Shown: positions 9,620-17,649 of the stretch, in pieces
Numbering within the stretch: the stretch's first letter is position 1
Layout: the number at the start of each line of letters is the position of its first letter
Assembly: GCA_964427425.1 (NCBI GenBank)
Contig: CAYRUD010000012.1
Location: 186,001 to 250,000, forward strand
Length of the DNA: 64,000 bases
Direction of reading: 5' to 3'
DNA from: CAYRUD01 sp964427425
Lineage (GTDB): Bacteria > Chlamydiota > Chlamydiia > Chlamydiales > FEN-1388
The notes under the pieces: model-generated
Databases searched by the model: none
Told to the model about the DNA's origin: nothing
What the model saw: the letters and a program-made list of their open reading frames with translations, nothing else
Made by a program: the position numbers and the translations under genes

Positions 9620-10159
9620 CTATTGTTTATACATGCTTTTTGCAATTTTAAGTTTAATCTTTAGCGTCGCATCTTCAGATAATGATTTTGTGCCATATTG
9701 CTCTTTGAATATGGAATCAATTGCTTTGGCTGCATCTGTGTCATTGTTACTCTCGAAAGTGACTATTTTCCAATCATGTTCCTCAAGTGAGCTATAGGGC
9801 ATAAATTTGTTTTCCTGGCCGGTATAGAGACGTGCTATACGATCTGATCCGCCATGTTGTTTAAGTTCCCTTATCCAATAAATCGCTGTTTGCACCAAAG
9901 GTATAGCTTCTAATGTTCCTGCGGCCATATTCCCTATGCCATGTTTAATGTGGGTCCATGAGTGTTTTAAGGGAGTCGGATCTCTCTTTATGGCACATGG
10001 TATAGCGGTCAAAACACCGTAGGCTAAAGCAGTTATCCCTTGAGTAGCTCCAATCATAACTTTACCTATGCCAGCTAGAGTTCCAATAACTGGATAGGCA
10101 GAGGCATCGGAGAGAAGATTTTCTATTCCATTCATTGTCCTGTCTAAATTTAAACCCAT
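9620..10159 (-). CDS. small protein with two hydrophobic segments, unknown function
   Basis: I do not recognise a named family. The 179-residue protein has a small-residue-rich hydrophobic stretch (about residues 22-57: YPVIGTLAGIG, then GVLTAIPCAI). A short charged loop with several His and Lys follows, then a second hydrophobic stretch (about 76-97: NMAAGTLEAIPLVQTAIYW). The C-terminal third is soluble, charged and helical. Two hydrophobic lobes around a short loop resemble the general plan of chlamydial inclusion-membrane proteins, but this is only a topological similarity. The gene stands alone between convergent and divergent neighbours. The ATG at 10159 is a reasonable start. Confidence 0.6.
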   Translation of the reverse strand: MGLNLDRTMNGIENLLSDASAYPVIGTLAGIGKVMIGATQGITALAYGVLTAIPCAIKRDPTPLKHSWTHIKHGIGNMAAGTLEAIPLVQTAIYWIRELKQHGGSDRIARLYTGQENKFMPYSSLEEHDWKIVTFESNNDTDAAKAIDSIFKEQYGTKSLSEDATLKIKLKIAKSMYKQ

Positions 10160-10464
10160 GGTATCCTCGTATGACTAAATAATATCTAGATTGAATAGAC
10201 TTCGGGCTCTACAAGTAACCCAGTTAATTATCAAGTTTTAATTTAATCACGGATCGAACTGGTGTTCTCACTTTCGTGATCAACTTAGGTTGCGATAAGT
10301 AAATCATCCTGCTTCCTGATTCGATATATCAAAGACAAACTTAGGAATTAAAAAATCGCTGGGAATGATCATTTTGTAAAAGAGAGAAAGTCTCATAATC
10401 CAGTATCCTAGTCCATATCGGTTCAAGGTATTATTAGCGTGAATATGGAGGTGTAAAAGGCACT
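10160..10464. other. intergenic region upstream of ahpC
   Basis: These 305 bases separate the divergent minus-strand hypothetical gene and ahpC. A GGAGGTG at 10447-10453 and AAAGG closer to the ATG can serve as ahpC ribosome binding sites. I see no RNA gene and no certain operator. Confidence 0.45.
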
Positions 10465-11055
10465 ATGACAATGCTTATAGGTAATATTGCTCCTGATTTT
10501 TCAGCTCAGGCTGCTCAAAAAGGACAAGTTTTAGATGGTTTTTCCCTCTCGCAATTTCGAGGAAAGAAAGTAATATTCTTCTTCTATCCTCTTGATTTTA
10601 CCTTCGTTTGCCCAACAGAGCTGTTGGCATTTCAGAAGAGACTGAAAGACTTTCAAAACAGAAATACTGTTGTTATCGGCTGCTCAGTTGACAGCGTTCA
10701 CTCTCACTTAGCATGGCTTGATATGCCGCAAAGTAAGGGCGGAATCCAAGGAATTGAATATCCTCTCGTCTCGGATATCACAAAAGAAATAGCAAAATCT
10801 TTTGGTGTTTTATCCCCCATGGGGCTTGCTTGGAGAGGCCTTTTCCTCATTGATGAGCAGGGTGTCGTTCGTCATATGCTCGTCAATGACCTTCCGCTAG
10901 GAAGAAATGTAGATGAGGCGCTGCGGATAGTTGATGCTTTGACCTTCTTCCAACAGCACGGAGAGGTGTGCCCTGCCAACTGGAAGGTGGGAGAGAAAGG
11001 GATGGTAGCTTCGCGAGAAGGCGTTGAGCAATATTTTGCGCATTCTGCCCGATAA
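10465..11055 (+). CDS. ahpC: 2-Cys peroxiredoxin (AhpC/TSA family)
   Basis: This thiol peroxidase reduces hydrogen peroxide and organic hydroperoxides in the cytoplasm. The 196-residue protein has the peroxidatic cysteine in FYPLDFTFVCPTEL (about residue 50), the downstream conserved Arg region (GLAWRGLFLIDEQGVVRH) and a resolving cysteine in EVCPANW (about residue 169). This makes it a typical 2-Cys enzyme of the length usual for chlamydiae. No dedicated AhpF is adjacent, so reduction probably relies on thioredoxin. The gene is monocistronic, with a hairpin terminator directly after it, and converges with eno. Confidence 0.95.
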   Translation: MTMLIGNIAPDFSAQAAQKGQVLDGFSLSQFRGKKVIFFFYPLDFTFVCPTELLAFQKRLKDFQNRNTVVIGCSVDSVHSHLAWLDMPQSKGGIQGIEYPLVSDITKEIAKSFGVLSPMGLAWRGLFLIDEQGVVRHMLVNDLPLGRNVDEALRIVDALTFFQQHGEVCPANWKVGEKGMVASREGVEQYFAHSAR

Positions 11056-11060
11056 AAAAT

Positions 11061-11088
11061 AAAGGCTCCTCTAAAGCGAGGAGCCTTT
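11061..11088. terminator. terminator between convergent ahpC and eno
   Basis: An 11-bp stem (AAAGGCTCCTC / GAGGAGCCTTT) with a 6-base loop lies between the two converging genes. T-rich sequence follows on the plus strand and A-rich sequence precedes it, so it may stop transcription from both sides. Confidence 0.75.
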
Positions 11089-11111
11089 TGTAGTCGAAGA
11101 AGTAACCTCTT

Positions 11112-12422
11112 TTATGAGAGAGACATTTCTCTATTCGAGTCAAAATATCGGCTCGACGATCCTGCCATAGCTTCAATGATTAAAAGTCTATTGTATTTAG
11201 AAAGTCTTTCGCTTCGGCAAGGAGCTCCTGTCTTAATTTGTCCGCAACCGAGAGCAACAGCGAGGTCTGCAATAAAGCTGTCTTCCGTTTCTCCTGAGCG
11301 GTGTGATACGACTGTTCTCCAACCTGCTCTTCTCGCTTTTTGAATAGCGTCTATAGTTTCTGTAAGGGATCCGATCTGATTTGGCTTAATTAAAATCGCA
11401 TTTGCGCTGCGTTCTTTAATTCCTCGATCAAGGAAGAGGGGATTTGTTACAAAGATATCATCTCCGACAAGCTGGACCTTTGTCCCGAGTCTTTGAGTCA
11501 GGAGTTTCCAGCCTGCCCAGTCATTCTCTGCAAGGCCATCCTCAATCGAGTCTATAGGATACGTTTTTACTAAATGATCGAGATAGCTAATCTGCTCTTC
11601 AGAGGAGCGTTTTTTCCAATCTGGGCTATTTTTAAGTTTCTTCTTTTTCTCGATATAGCAGCGTGATTGCTCGTCATAGAGCTCAGAGGCTGCGCAATCA
11701 AGACCAATGGAGATATCATGTCCAGGTTTGAATCCAGCAAGAGTGATCGCCTCCATGATAAGATCGAGTGTCTCTTCATCGGAGGAGAGGTTTGGAGCAA
11801 AGCCTCCTTCGTCTCCAACTCCTGTTGCGAGTCCCTTCTTTTTCAAAATAGATTTCAATGAATGGTAGACTTCAGCTCCCCATCTAATAGCATCTTTAAA
11901 AGATTGGGCAGCATGAGGTCGGATCATGAATTCTTGAAAGTCTATGCTGTTATCTGCGTGTGCTCCGCCATTAATGATGTTGAGCATAGGACATGGAAGG
12001 AGCGCTCGCTGAGATCCTCCTATGTATTGATATAATTCCATATTAGAGGCTTGAGCTGCAGCTTTCGCGACAGCTAAAGAAACGCCTAAGATGGCATTTG
12101 CTCCAAGACGGGATTTGTTATGAGTTCCATCCAGTGCAATCATGGCGAGATCAATTTCGGCTTGGTTAAATGGCGATCTACCTTGCAAGAGAGCATTGAT
12201 CTCTCCATTGACATTAGAGACAGCTTCTAAGACCCCTTTCCCATTATAGCGTGATTTATCACCATCGCGTTTTTCTACAGCTTCGTGTGTTCCTGTAGAG
12301 GCGCCTGAAGGAACGGCGGCAGATCCTTTTATTCCATTACTGAGAGTAACCGTCACTGAAACCGTTGGATTTCCTCTTGAATCAAGAATTTCGTATCCTT
12401 GAATTGATTGGATTGAGACCAT
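11112..12422 (-). CDS. eno: enolase
   Basis: Enolase converts 2-phosphoglycerate to phosphoenolpyruvate in glycolysis. The protein starts MVSIQSIQGYEILDSRGNPT and has the expected SGASTGTHEAVE, GVGDEGGFAP, DGLAENDW, the lysine loop ILIKPNQIGS and the C-terminal signature SHRSGETEDSFIADLAV. Metal ligands D, E and D are present in their usual contexts. An upstream in-frame ATG at 12470 would add 16 residues unlike any enolase. The start at 12422 has AGAGGAG five bases before it and gives 436 residues, slightly longer than usual because of an insertion around CYIEKKKKLKNSPDWKK. In Chlamydiaceae eno lies beside uvrB; here the two are about 30 kb apart. Confidence 0.97.
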   Translation of the reverse strand: MVSIQSIQGYEILDSRGNPTVSVTVTLSNGIKGSAAVPSGASTGTHEAVEKRDGDKSRYNGKGVLEAVSNVNGEINALLQGRSPFNQAEIDLAMIALDGTHNKSRLGANAILGVSLAVAKAAAQASNMELYQYIGGSQRALLPCPMLNIINGGAHADNSIDFQEFMIRPHAAQSFKDAIRWGAEVYHSLKSILKKKGLATGVGDEGGFAPNLSSDEETLDLIMEAITLAGFKPGHDISIGLDCAASELYDEQSRCYIEKKKKLKNSPDWKKRSSEEQISYLDHLVKTYPIDSIEDGLAENDWAGWKLLTQRLGTKVQLVGDDIFVTNPLFLDRGIKERSANAILIKPNQIGSLTETIDAIQKARRAGWRTVVSHRSGETEDSFIADLAVALGCGQIKTGAPCRSERLSKYNRLLIIEAMAGSSSRYFDSNREMSLS

Positions 12423-12708
12423 GGAGACTCCTCTTTCTTCTCTCACATGAAAATTATTTAGAAACAACAATCATTCCCTATATCATTTTTTTCTGAATTC
12501 AACAGGCGAAAAATTGTCATTTTCATCTGTTGCACTGCATTTTGAGCAGATGGTAGACTATTAGCTCTTTTTTGTTTCACTCTACCTTGTTTTTAATAAA
12601 GCCATTATACGGGCATAGTCGATTACGAGAAAAGACAGGGAGGAGAGACGAGAAAAATTCTTTTTTTATCTCTTTTGGTTCAGATCAAAAGAAACTATAG
12701 GCGTTATT

Positions 12709-13575
12709 ATGAAAATAGCTTCAGGGGCTACCCCACGACCGCTTCTCGATATTCTTGTCGAAGCTTTTCCAGATTCCTCTAAAACAACCATCCGCTCTTG
12801 GATTAAGGTAGGTCGTATCAAGGTCAATGGCAAAGTGGAAGAAAAGCCTAGTGCTGTTGTTGCTCCAGAATCGACAGTAGAGTTTTTGCCAAAGCCAAAC
12901 CCGCGTAGTGGACCTGTTGAGATTGTGTATGAAGACAAAGATGTCGTCGTTATCTATAAGCCTTCTGGCCTTACAAGCGTTGCAACAGATTACGATAGAG
13001 AAGCTTCAGCGCATGCCTGGGTTAAAAGGAGATATCCTGGCACATATGTTTATGTGATCCATCGATTGGATCAACAGACTTCTGGATTGATGATGTTCGC
13101 GCTCACTGAGCCTGCTTATCACTTTCTTAAAGAAGAGCTGAAAGAGCGCCGTGTACGACGAATCTACTCAGCCGTCGTTGAGGGACAGCTTGAAGGAAGC
13201 GGCGCATGGGAAGATTATTTAATTGAAAATGAGACAACCTATACTGTTCGAGTCGCTTCACCTCAAGAAAAAGCTAAAGCGATGAAGGCCGAAATGCAAT
13301 GGAAGAGTATCCTTGTTGGTGAGAGATACTCACTTCTCGAGTGTAAGCTTAAAACAGGAAAGAAAAATCAAATCCGAGTACAAGCTGCAGCTCGAGGGTT
13401 CCCAGTCGCTGGAGATAAAAAATACGGGGCAACTTTCTCGCTCAAAGAAGTCTTTAATGATCGAATTTGTCTCCATGCGAAAGAGCTCTCTTTTACACAT
13501 CCATCTACCGGCAAGCCTATGGTGTTCACTTGCCCTGAGCCTGAATTCTTCTCGTCTCTCGTTCAATTTAGCTAA
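12709..13575 (+). CDS. RluA/RluD-family 23S rRNA pseudouridine synthase
   Basis: This enzyme isomerises specific uridines in rRNA to pseudouridine. An S4 RNA-binding domain occupies about residues 10-65 (RSWIKVGRIKVNGK). The catalytic domain has VVIYKPSGL, then the signature HRLDQQTSGLMMFA with the catalytic Asp, and TGKKNQIRVQAAARGFPVAG before KKYG, a pattern typical of the RluA/RluC/RluD group. At 288 residues it is a little shorter than RluD. The exact target uridine cannot be assigned from sequence. It is preceded by about 240 bases of AT-rich sequence and followed by a hairpin. Confidence 0.9.
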   Translation: MKIASGATPRPLLDILVEAFPDSSKTTIRSWIKVGRIKVNGKVEEKPSAVVAPESTVEFLPKPNPRSGPVEIVYEDKDVVVIYKPSGLTSVATDYDREASAHAWVKRRYPGTYVYVIHRLDQQTSGLMMFALTEPAYHFLKEELKERRVRRIYSAVVEGQLEGSGAWEDYLIENETTYTVRVASPQEKAKAMKAEMQWKSILVGERYSLLECKLKTGKKNQIRVQAAARGFPVAGDKKYGATFSLKEVFNDRICLHAKELSFTHPSTGKPMVFTCPEPEFFSSLVQFS

Positions 13576-13586
13576 TGGATAAAAGC

Positions 13587-13604
13587 CTCCCCTTAGTAGG
13601 GGAG
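13587..13604 (+). terminator. possible terminator after the pseudouridine synthase gene
   Basis: A 7-bp GC-rich stem (CTCCCCT / AGGGGAG) with a TAGT loop starts 12 bases after the stop codon. It has no U-tract, so the assignment is tentative. Confidence 0.4.
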
Positions 13605-13790
13605 CGCTCTTCAATAGGGTCTATCTCTTTCTCTTGACTTGCTCCAATAAAAAAAAATCTGTACTCTCCGGAAAAAGACATCATACAGCTCACTCTCTTG
13701 TGTCCGTTTCCGAGGCATGAAATGATCTTGCTCTTCTTTGTTAACGGTACCTATAACAATATAGAGGAACTAATAGAGGTCTTTAGCGTT

Positions 13791-13808
13791 CCTTCATAAG
13801 TATGAAGG
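13791..13808. promoter_or_regulatory. palindrome upstream of mcsA
   Basis: A perfect 8-bp inverted repeat (CCTTCATA-AG-TATGAAGG) lies 37 bases before the mcsA start codon. It could be an operator or a small hairpin in the mRNA leader. It does not match the CtsR consensus. Confidence 0.35.
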
Positions 13809-13844
13809 ATAATCCGTTGAATCTTAGGAATATGGGGCAATTTT

Positions 13845-14447
13845 ATGTCCGCTGAATCGACAAAAGGCGATATGCAGGAGGCAGACCGTCCCCTAGAGTG
13901 CAGTGAATGCAAAAAGCCGCCTCATGTTTGCTATACCGAGCTACAGCACCCTTCTTCTTCGATACACAAGGTTATCATGTGTAACGATTGCCCTGTTCTC
14001 AAAAGAAAACTTCATGGGCAGGGATCGACTCTCGGGGAGACGACAGTTTCATGCGAAACGGCAAAAAAAATGTCATCTATTCCTCAAGATGGATCAACGT
14101 GCCTTTGTTGTGGAGGATGCGGGTTAAGCCAAGACGAAATTCGAATGGGGTCTCTTCTCGGGTGCCCTCTTTGCTATGAGATTTTCTATGAGGATATTAT
14201 TGATGAACTGGTGGCTTTAGAGAAAATCCCGACAAAGACTGCTCATATTCGTAAGTCCGGATCTTTACACACTGGAAGAAGGCCAAACAGCGCTCATGAA
14301 GGAGACCTTTCCTTTAAATTAGTCGCGCTTCATGAGGCTCTCCATGAAACTTTAGGTCGTGAAGATTATGAGCAAGCGGCTTGGCTGAGAGATCAAATCA
14401 AGCAACTGACCGAACAAAAAGAAAACCAAACGAATTCAAATGGCTGA
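13845..14447 (+). CDS. mcsA: McsA-like zinc-finger protein with UVR motif
   Basis: McsA is the activator and adaptor of the protein-arginine kinase McsB. This 200-residue protein has four cysteine pairs expected to bind zinc: CSEC (about 19-22), CNDC (about 46-49), the cluster CLCCGGC, and CPLC (about 107-110). The C-terminal segment HETLGREDYEQAAWLRDQI matches the UvrB/UvrC-interaction (UVR) motif seen in McsA. The last codons overlap the start of the next gene by 8 bases, so the two are translationally coupled, as for mcsA-mcsB in chlamydiae and Firmicutes. No clpC or ctsR is adjacent. A palindrome lies just upstream. Confidence 0.88.
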   Translation: MSAESTKGDMQEADRPLECSECKKPPHVCYTELQHPSSSIHKVIMCNDCPVLKRKLHGQGSTLGETTVSCETAKKMSSIPQDGSTCLCCGGCGLSQDEIRMGSLLGCPLCYEIFYEDIIDELVALEKIPTKTAHIRKSGSLHTGRRPNSAHEGDLSFKLVALHEALHETLGREDYEQAAWLRDQIKQLTEQKENQTNSNG

Positions 14448-15543
14448 AAAACGTCGTCAAACTTCTCCCCAAGTTCCTTATGCTTTCCAATCATCATGGG
14501 GAGAAAGTAATAATTCAATTTGGCTCGCAACGACTCTGACATTGCATCGCAATATTGATAAGTTTCACTTTCCACACAAGCTTGACTTAAGCAGGCTGGA
14601 ATCAGTTGCGACCCTTGTCAAGAATACGTGTGAGGGATCATCCGCATTTGATGCAGCATCATTTACAGCTCTCCATCTCAATGAGTGCAGTCCATCTGAG
14701 CGCGACTATCTTTTCGAACATTTCCTTATTTTTGAGCCATTAAAAGGAAACGGAAAAGGATGCGAGATTCTTTTCGATAATCATGCTGAGGTTTCTGTCT
14801 GCGTGAATTTCTCGGATCATATCCAGCTCCACTGGCTTGACTTAAGTGGCGAGCTTGAGAAAAAGTTCGAAAAGCTTGTGCAGCTAGAACAGTATATAGA
14901 AAAAAAACTCTCGTACGCGTATTCAGAACGTTTTGGCTTCTTGACAAGCGATGCTGCTAGATCAGGAACAGGTCTTCTTCTTCGCGCGTATATTCATGTG
15001 CCTGCACTCATTTTTGCTGAATCATTTGAGAGCTCTTTTGAGGAGGAGCGCGAGGAGATCATTGATTTCTCTGGAATTCAAGGATCAAAGGATGAATTAA
15101 TTGGAGATATAGCGGTTCTCTTTAATCGATGGACTCTCGGGGTAACAGAAGAGATGATTATGTCCTCTCTTCGTACTGAAGTTGCAAAATTAGAAAGTCG
15201 TGAGCAGGTGATTCGCAAGAAAATCCTTCAAGAGAAAGACTCGCGAGTCATTGATAAGATAAGCCGAGCTCTTGGCCTTGCTAAGCATTCATTCTCAATT
15301 GATACAACTGAGGCACTCAAAGTGTTGAGCATGATTAAATTTGGAGTAGAACTCGGTTGGATTAAAGGTGCTGATGTCATCGATATTAATAGACTTCTTC
15401 TCCAATGCCGTCGGTCACACCTTCTCGAAGCGATGTCTCATTCTTCAAAAGAATCACTTACCGCAAATCAAGAGGTTATTTATCAATTACGCGCTCAGTT
15501 TCTTCGCTCAGCCGCGGAGAAGTTAAACCTCGATGTTAAATAA
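14440..15543 (+). CDS. mcsB: divergent McsB-like guanidino kinase
   Basis: McsB phosphorylates arginine residues on proteins and marks them for ClpCP. The partnership with mcsA (8-base overlap) and the family-like segment FGFLTSDAARSGTGLLLRAYIHVPAL (about residues 165-190) support the assignment. The motifs that carry catalytic residues in Bacillus McsB are degraded: the SSRIRLARN stretch corresponds to NSIWLATTLTL, and NEEDH corresponds to NFSDH, so the expected catalytic Glu is missing. The protein may therefore be a scaffold, or may use other residues. Length (367) matches the family. A strong hairpin follows the gene. Confidence 0.75.
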   Translation: MAEKRRQTSPQVPYAFQSSWGESNNSIWLATTLTLHRNIDKFHFPHKLDLSRLESVATLVKNTCEGSSAFDAASFTALHLNECSPSERDYLFEHFLIFEPLKGNGKGCEILFDNHAEVSVCVNFSDHIQLHWLDLSGELEKKFEKLVQLEQYIEKKLSYAYSERFGFLTSDAARSGTGLLLRAYIHVPALIFAESFESSFEEEREEIIDFSGIQGSKDELIGDIAVLFNRWTLGVTEEMIMSSLRTEVAKLESREQVIRKKILQEKDSRVIDKISRALGLAKHSFSIDTTEALKVLSMIKFGVELGWIKGADVIDINRLLLQCRRSHLLEAMSHSSKESLTANQEVIYQLRAQFLRSAAEKLNLDVK

Positions 15544-15546
15544 ATC

Positions 15547-15574
15547 CTAGCTCCCTTATTGAAGAGGGGGCTAG
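15547..15574. terminator. hairpin between convergent mcsB and MBL-fold gene
   Basis: A 10-bp stem (CTAGCTCCCT / AGGGGGCTAG, one G-T pair) with an 8-base loop sits directly between the two stop codons. No long U-tract follows on either side. Confidence 0.6.
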
Positions 15575-15577
15575 CAA

Positions 15578-16234
15578 TTAATCCAATCTTAGAAGCTTTT
15601 CAATCCACTTCTTCTCCTCTCGAAGAAAAGAGGTCTCACCATGCCCTGGGAATATTTTAAGAGGCCTCCTATCTTCCTTCATTTGAATAAGCTGTTGTAA
15701 AGACTCTTTCATCGCCTCAGGGCTAGATGTCGGGAAAGAGATATTTCCATAAGTTCCTTTAAAGAGCGTGTCCCCTGTAAAAAGTATAGATGCTTCTTCA
15801 TGGAGAAAGCATGAGCTTCCAGGAGAGTGCCCAGGAGTATGAATAACTTTGAAGCTCTCTTTGCCAAGAGGCAGTACGTCGCCATGGCGGAACAGATGAG
15901 TAGGGATGCTTGGATTGATCGGAAAATAGAGCGGCAATCCATCAGCTCCAGGATTTATCACATTTTCTTCATCAAACACATGGACATAGAGAGGCAAGAG
16001 TGTCTCTTTTGAGTGTCCCTTTTGAAGTGCGTGGGCATCAGCTATATGATCCCAGTGCGAGTGAGTAAGCCATATTGCTGTTAAACTTAAATTTTTTTCC
16101 CGCAAAAAACTGTCGATTAGACTTGCACTCCCATGAGATGGATCGATAATAGAGGCTATTTTCTCATGATCTGTAAAGACAACGTACGTATTGGTGAGAA
16201 AAGGACCAGAAGTGATTGTGTGAATGTGTATCAT
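15578..16234 (-). CDS. metallo-beta-lactamase-fold hydrolase (GloB-like)
   Basis: This is a zinc or iron hydrolase of the glyoxalase II group. It has the metal-binding motif THSHWDHIAD (about residues 56-65), a later HTPGHSPGS, the bridging Asp in LFTGDTLFKG and the final His in FPGHGE. Its 218 residues correspond to the short form that lacks the C-terminal glutathione-binding domain of true glyoxalase II, so the substrate is uncertain. The ATG at 16234 leads straight into the usual beta strand (MIHIHTITSGPFLTNTYVV). It is monocistronic and convergent with mcsB. Confidence 0.88.
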   Translation of the reverse strand: MIHIHTITSGPFLTNTYVVFTDHEKIASIIDPSHGSASLIDSFLREKNLSLTAIWLTHSHWDHIADAHALQKGHSKETLLPLYVHVFDEENVINPGADGLPLYFPINPSIPTHLFRHGDVLPLGKESFKVIHTPGHSPGSSCFLHEEASILFTGDTLFKGTYGNISFPTSSPEAMKESLQQLIQMKEDRRPLKIFPGHGETSFLREEKKWIEKLLRLD

Positions 16235-16378
16235 GTAGCTTTACTCTCTCTATCTACCGCTTAATTAGTATATCTTTTCGACCATGAAATAGTATAGATT
16301 GATCTGAGAAAATCCAGGTGTTGTCAAGCAGTTTGACATCCCCCTTCTTTAGATTTAGTGACAAGAGAAATTGACCTT

Positions 16379-17287
16379 ATGACTTACATCGGACAACTAT
16401 GGATGATTATTACGACTATTTTACTTTGCTTAACGTCATATCATTGTTTCAGTATCGATCCGGTTGAGCGGTACGTAGATGAGAAAAGAGGTTTTGAAGA
16501 TGGCCTAAAAGATTTATTTGCTGACTGCTTGGGGTATACTCTTATAGGTTTAAAGCCGGTTTCTTTAGGTGATTGTCCTTCACTAAGGACTCAGCCTCAG
16601 TTGAAAGATAAGTTCATCGATTTCTTATTGAATACCTTTAAGAATTCATCACGATATATCTTAAGAGTTGAGATGTTCTGCGAAGATTATTTCGACGTTA
16701 TACTTATTCATAAAAAAGCTTTTTATGATCTCTATTGCAGCAAGTCGGAAGTAGCTTCTTTTATCAACAGGACCTACGGAAATCTCGAACAGTTTTTTAA
16801 TGCGGTCGAGAAATCTAATAGATCGTTTTTTTCTATAATAAATCGTGATGTAAAGTTATTAGGCCTGATGTTGGGATTTGGAGCACAAAACTGTAAGTTC
16901 TATAAACGGCGAATTATTGTTGGGTCATATTTAAAGAAATATCCACTTTTTCTGTTATTTCCATCCACAATCTTTTCTGGCTTGATATTATTTCATGAAA
17001 GGGAGGCGAAGACGCCAGCTACCCTCTTAGTAAGGGAGGATCCACCAGCATTTGACTCTCATAGATTTCGCTCACTGGAAGAGGAATGGCAATGGATAAC
17101 AGACAATGAGGTAAAGCCTGAGTATGCATTTCCTCCCTTGTTGTTTCAGCTGCCTGTCTTTATTGCTTGTAAAGGTGATGAGACAGAAAAAATAATTCAG
17201 AATTTCAAAAGAGGGAGAGAAAAAATCGCCCTATTATTTACAGATAAGAGCTTTGTAGAGGGCGTTATCGAGGAGGCTTCTCGTTGA
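16379..17287 (+). CDS. hypothetical protein with N-terminal hydrophobic segment
   Basis: I do not recognise this gene. The protein starts MTYIGQLWMIITTILLCLTS, a short hydrophobic N terminus that could be a signal peptide or anchor. The remaining about 280 residues are mixed, with several cysteines (GDCPSL, MFCEDYF, YCSKSE, QNCKFYK) and a hydrophobic patch KYPLFLLFPSTIFSGLILF about two thirds along. A GTG at 16358 would add seven residues; the ATG is preferred. It lies between the divergent MBL-fold gene and tRNA-Arg on the opposite strand. Secretion or envelope location is an inference from the N terminus only. Confidence 0.6.
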   Translation: MTYIGQLWMIITTILLCLTSYHCFSIDPVERYVDEKRGFEDGLKDLFADCLGYTLIGLKPVSLGDCPSLRTQPQLKDKFIDFLLNTFKNSSRYILRVEMFCEDYFDVILIHKKAFYDLYCSKSEVASFINRTYGNLEQFFNAVEKSNRSFFSIINRDVKLLGLMLGFGAQNCKFYKRRIIVGSYLKKYPLFLLFPSTIFSGLILFHEREAKTPATLLVREDPPAFDSHRFRSLEEEWQWITDNEVKPEYAFPPLLFQLPVFIACKGDETEKIIQNFKRGREKIALLFTDKSFVEGVIEEASR

Positions 17288-17304
17288 TCAGTATATAAGA
17301 GAGT

Positions 17305-17344
17305 AAAAAATAAAAAAGGACACTTTGAATAACAAAGTGTCCTT
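17305..17344 (-). terminator. Rho-independent terminator of tRNA-Arg
   Basis: A perfect 12-bp stem (AAGGACACTTTG / CAAAGTGTCCTT, 17316-17327 with 17333-17344) has a 5-base loop. It is followed on the minus strand by a T-rich tract (17305-17317). It starts five bases after the tRNA 3' end. Confidence 0.9.
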
Positions 17345-17348
17345 AGTT

Positions 17349-17422
17349 TGCACTGGAGAGGATTCGAACCTCTGACCCCCTGGTTCGTAGCCAGGTACTC
17401 TATCCAACTGAGCTACCAGTAC
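17349..17422 (-). tRNA. tRNA-Arg (anticodon ACG)
   Basis: On the minus strand a 74-base cloverleaf can be drawn. The acceptor stem is GTACTGG / CCAGTGC with one G-T pair, the D arm contains AGCTCAGTTGGATAGAGT, and the anticodon stem CCTGG / CCAGG has the loop CTACGAA. The T arm contains GGTTCGAATCC. The anticodon ACG (read as ICG after deamination) serves CGN arginine codons. CCA is not encoded. A promoter and a strong terminator bracket it. Confidence 0.97.
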
Positions 17423-17442
17423 GCTGAGTGAAAGATGGTAAC

Positions 17443-17472
17443 ACTATATCTGAGAAGGCGGTATTTCGGCAA
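17443..17472 (-). promoter_or_regulatory. promoter of tRNA-Arg
   Basis: On the minus strand TTGCCG (17467-17472) and TATAGT (17443-17448) are separated by 18 bases, and the -10 element ends 20 bases before the tRNA. This fits a sigma-66/sigma-70 promoter. Confidence 0.6.
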
Positions 17473-17649
17473 TGAAGAGTTTTATTAGGGGAGCATTTTT
17501 TATTCTGAATGAGATGGTTGGAGATGAGAGACGAATTTGATTAAAAGTTTTTGTAACAAAGTTTCATAGATGTTGTTTTGATAATAATCACTTCGAGATC
17601 ATATATTGGAAGAAGGCCTTTGGATACGAGATGAAATCAAGGACTTTCA

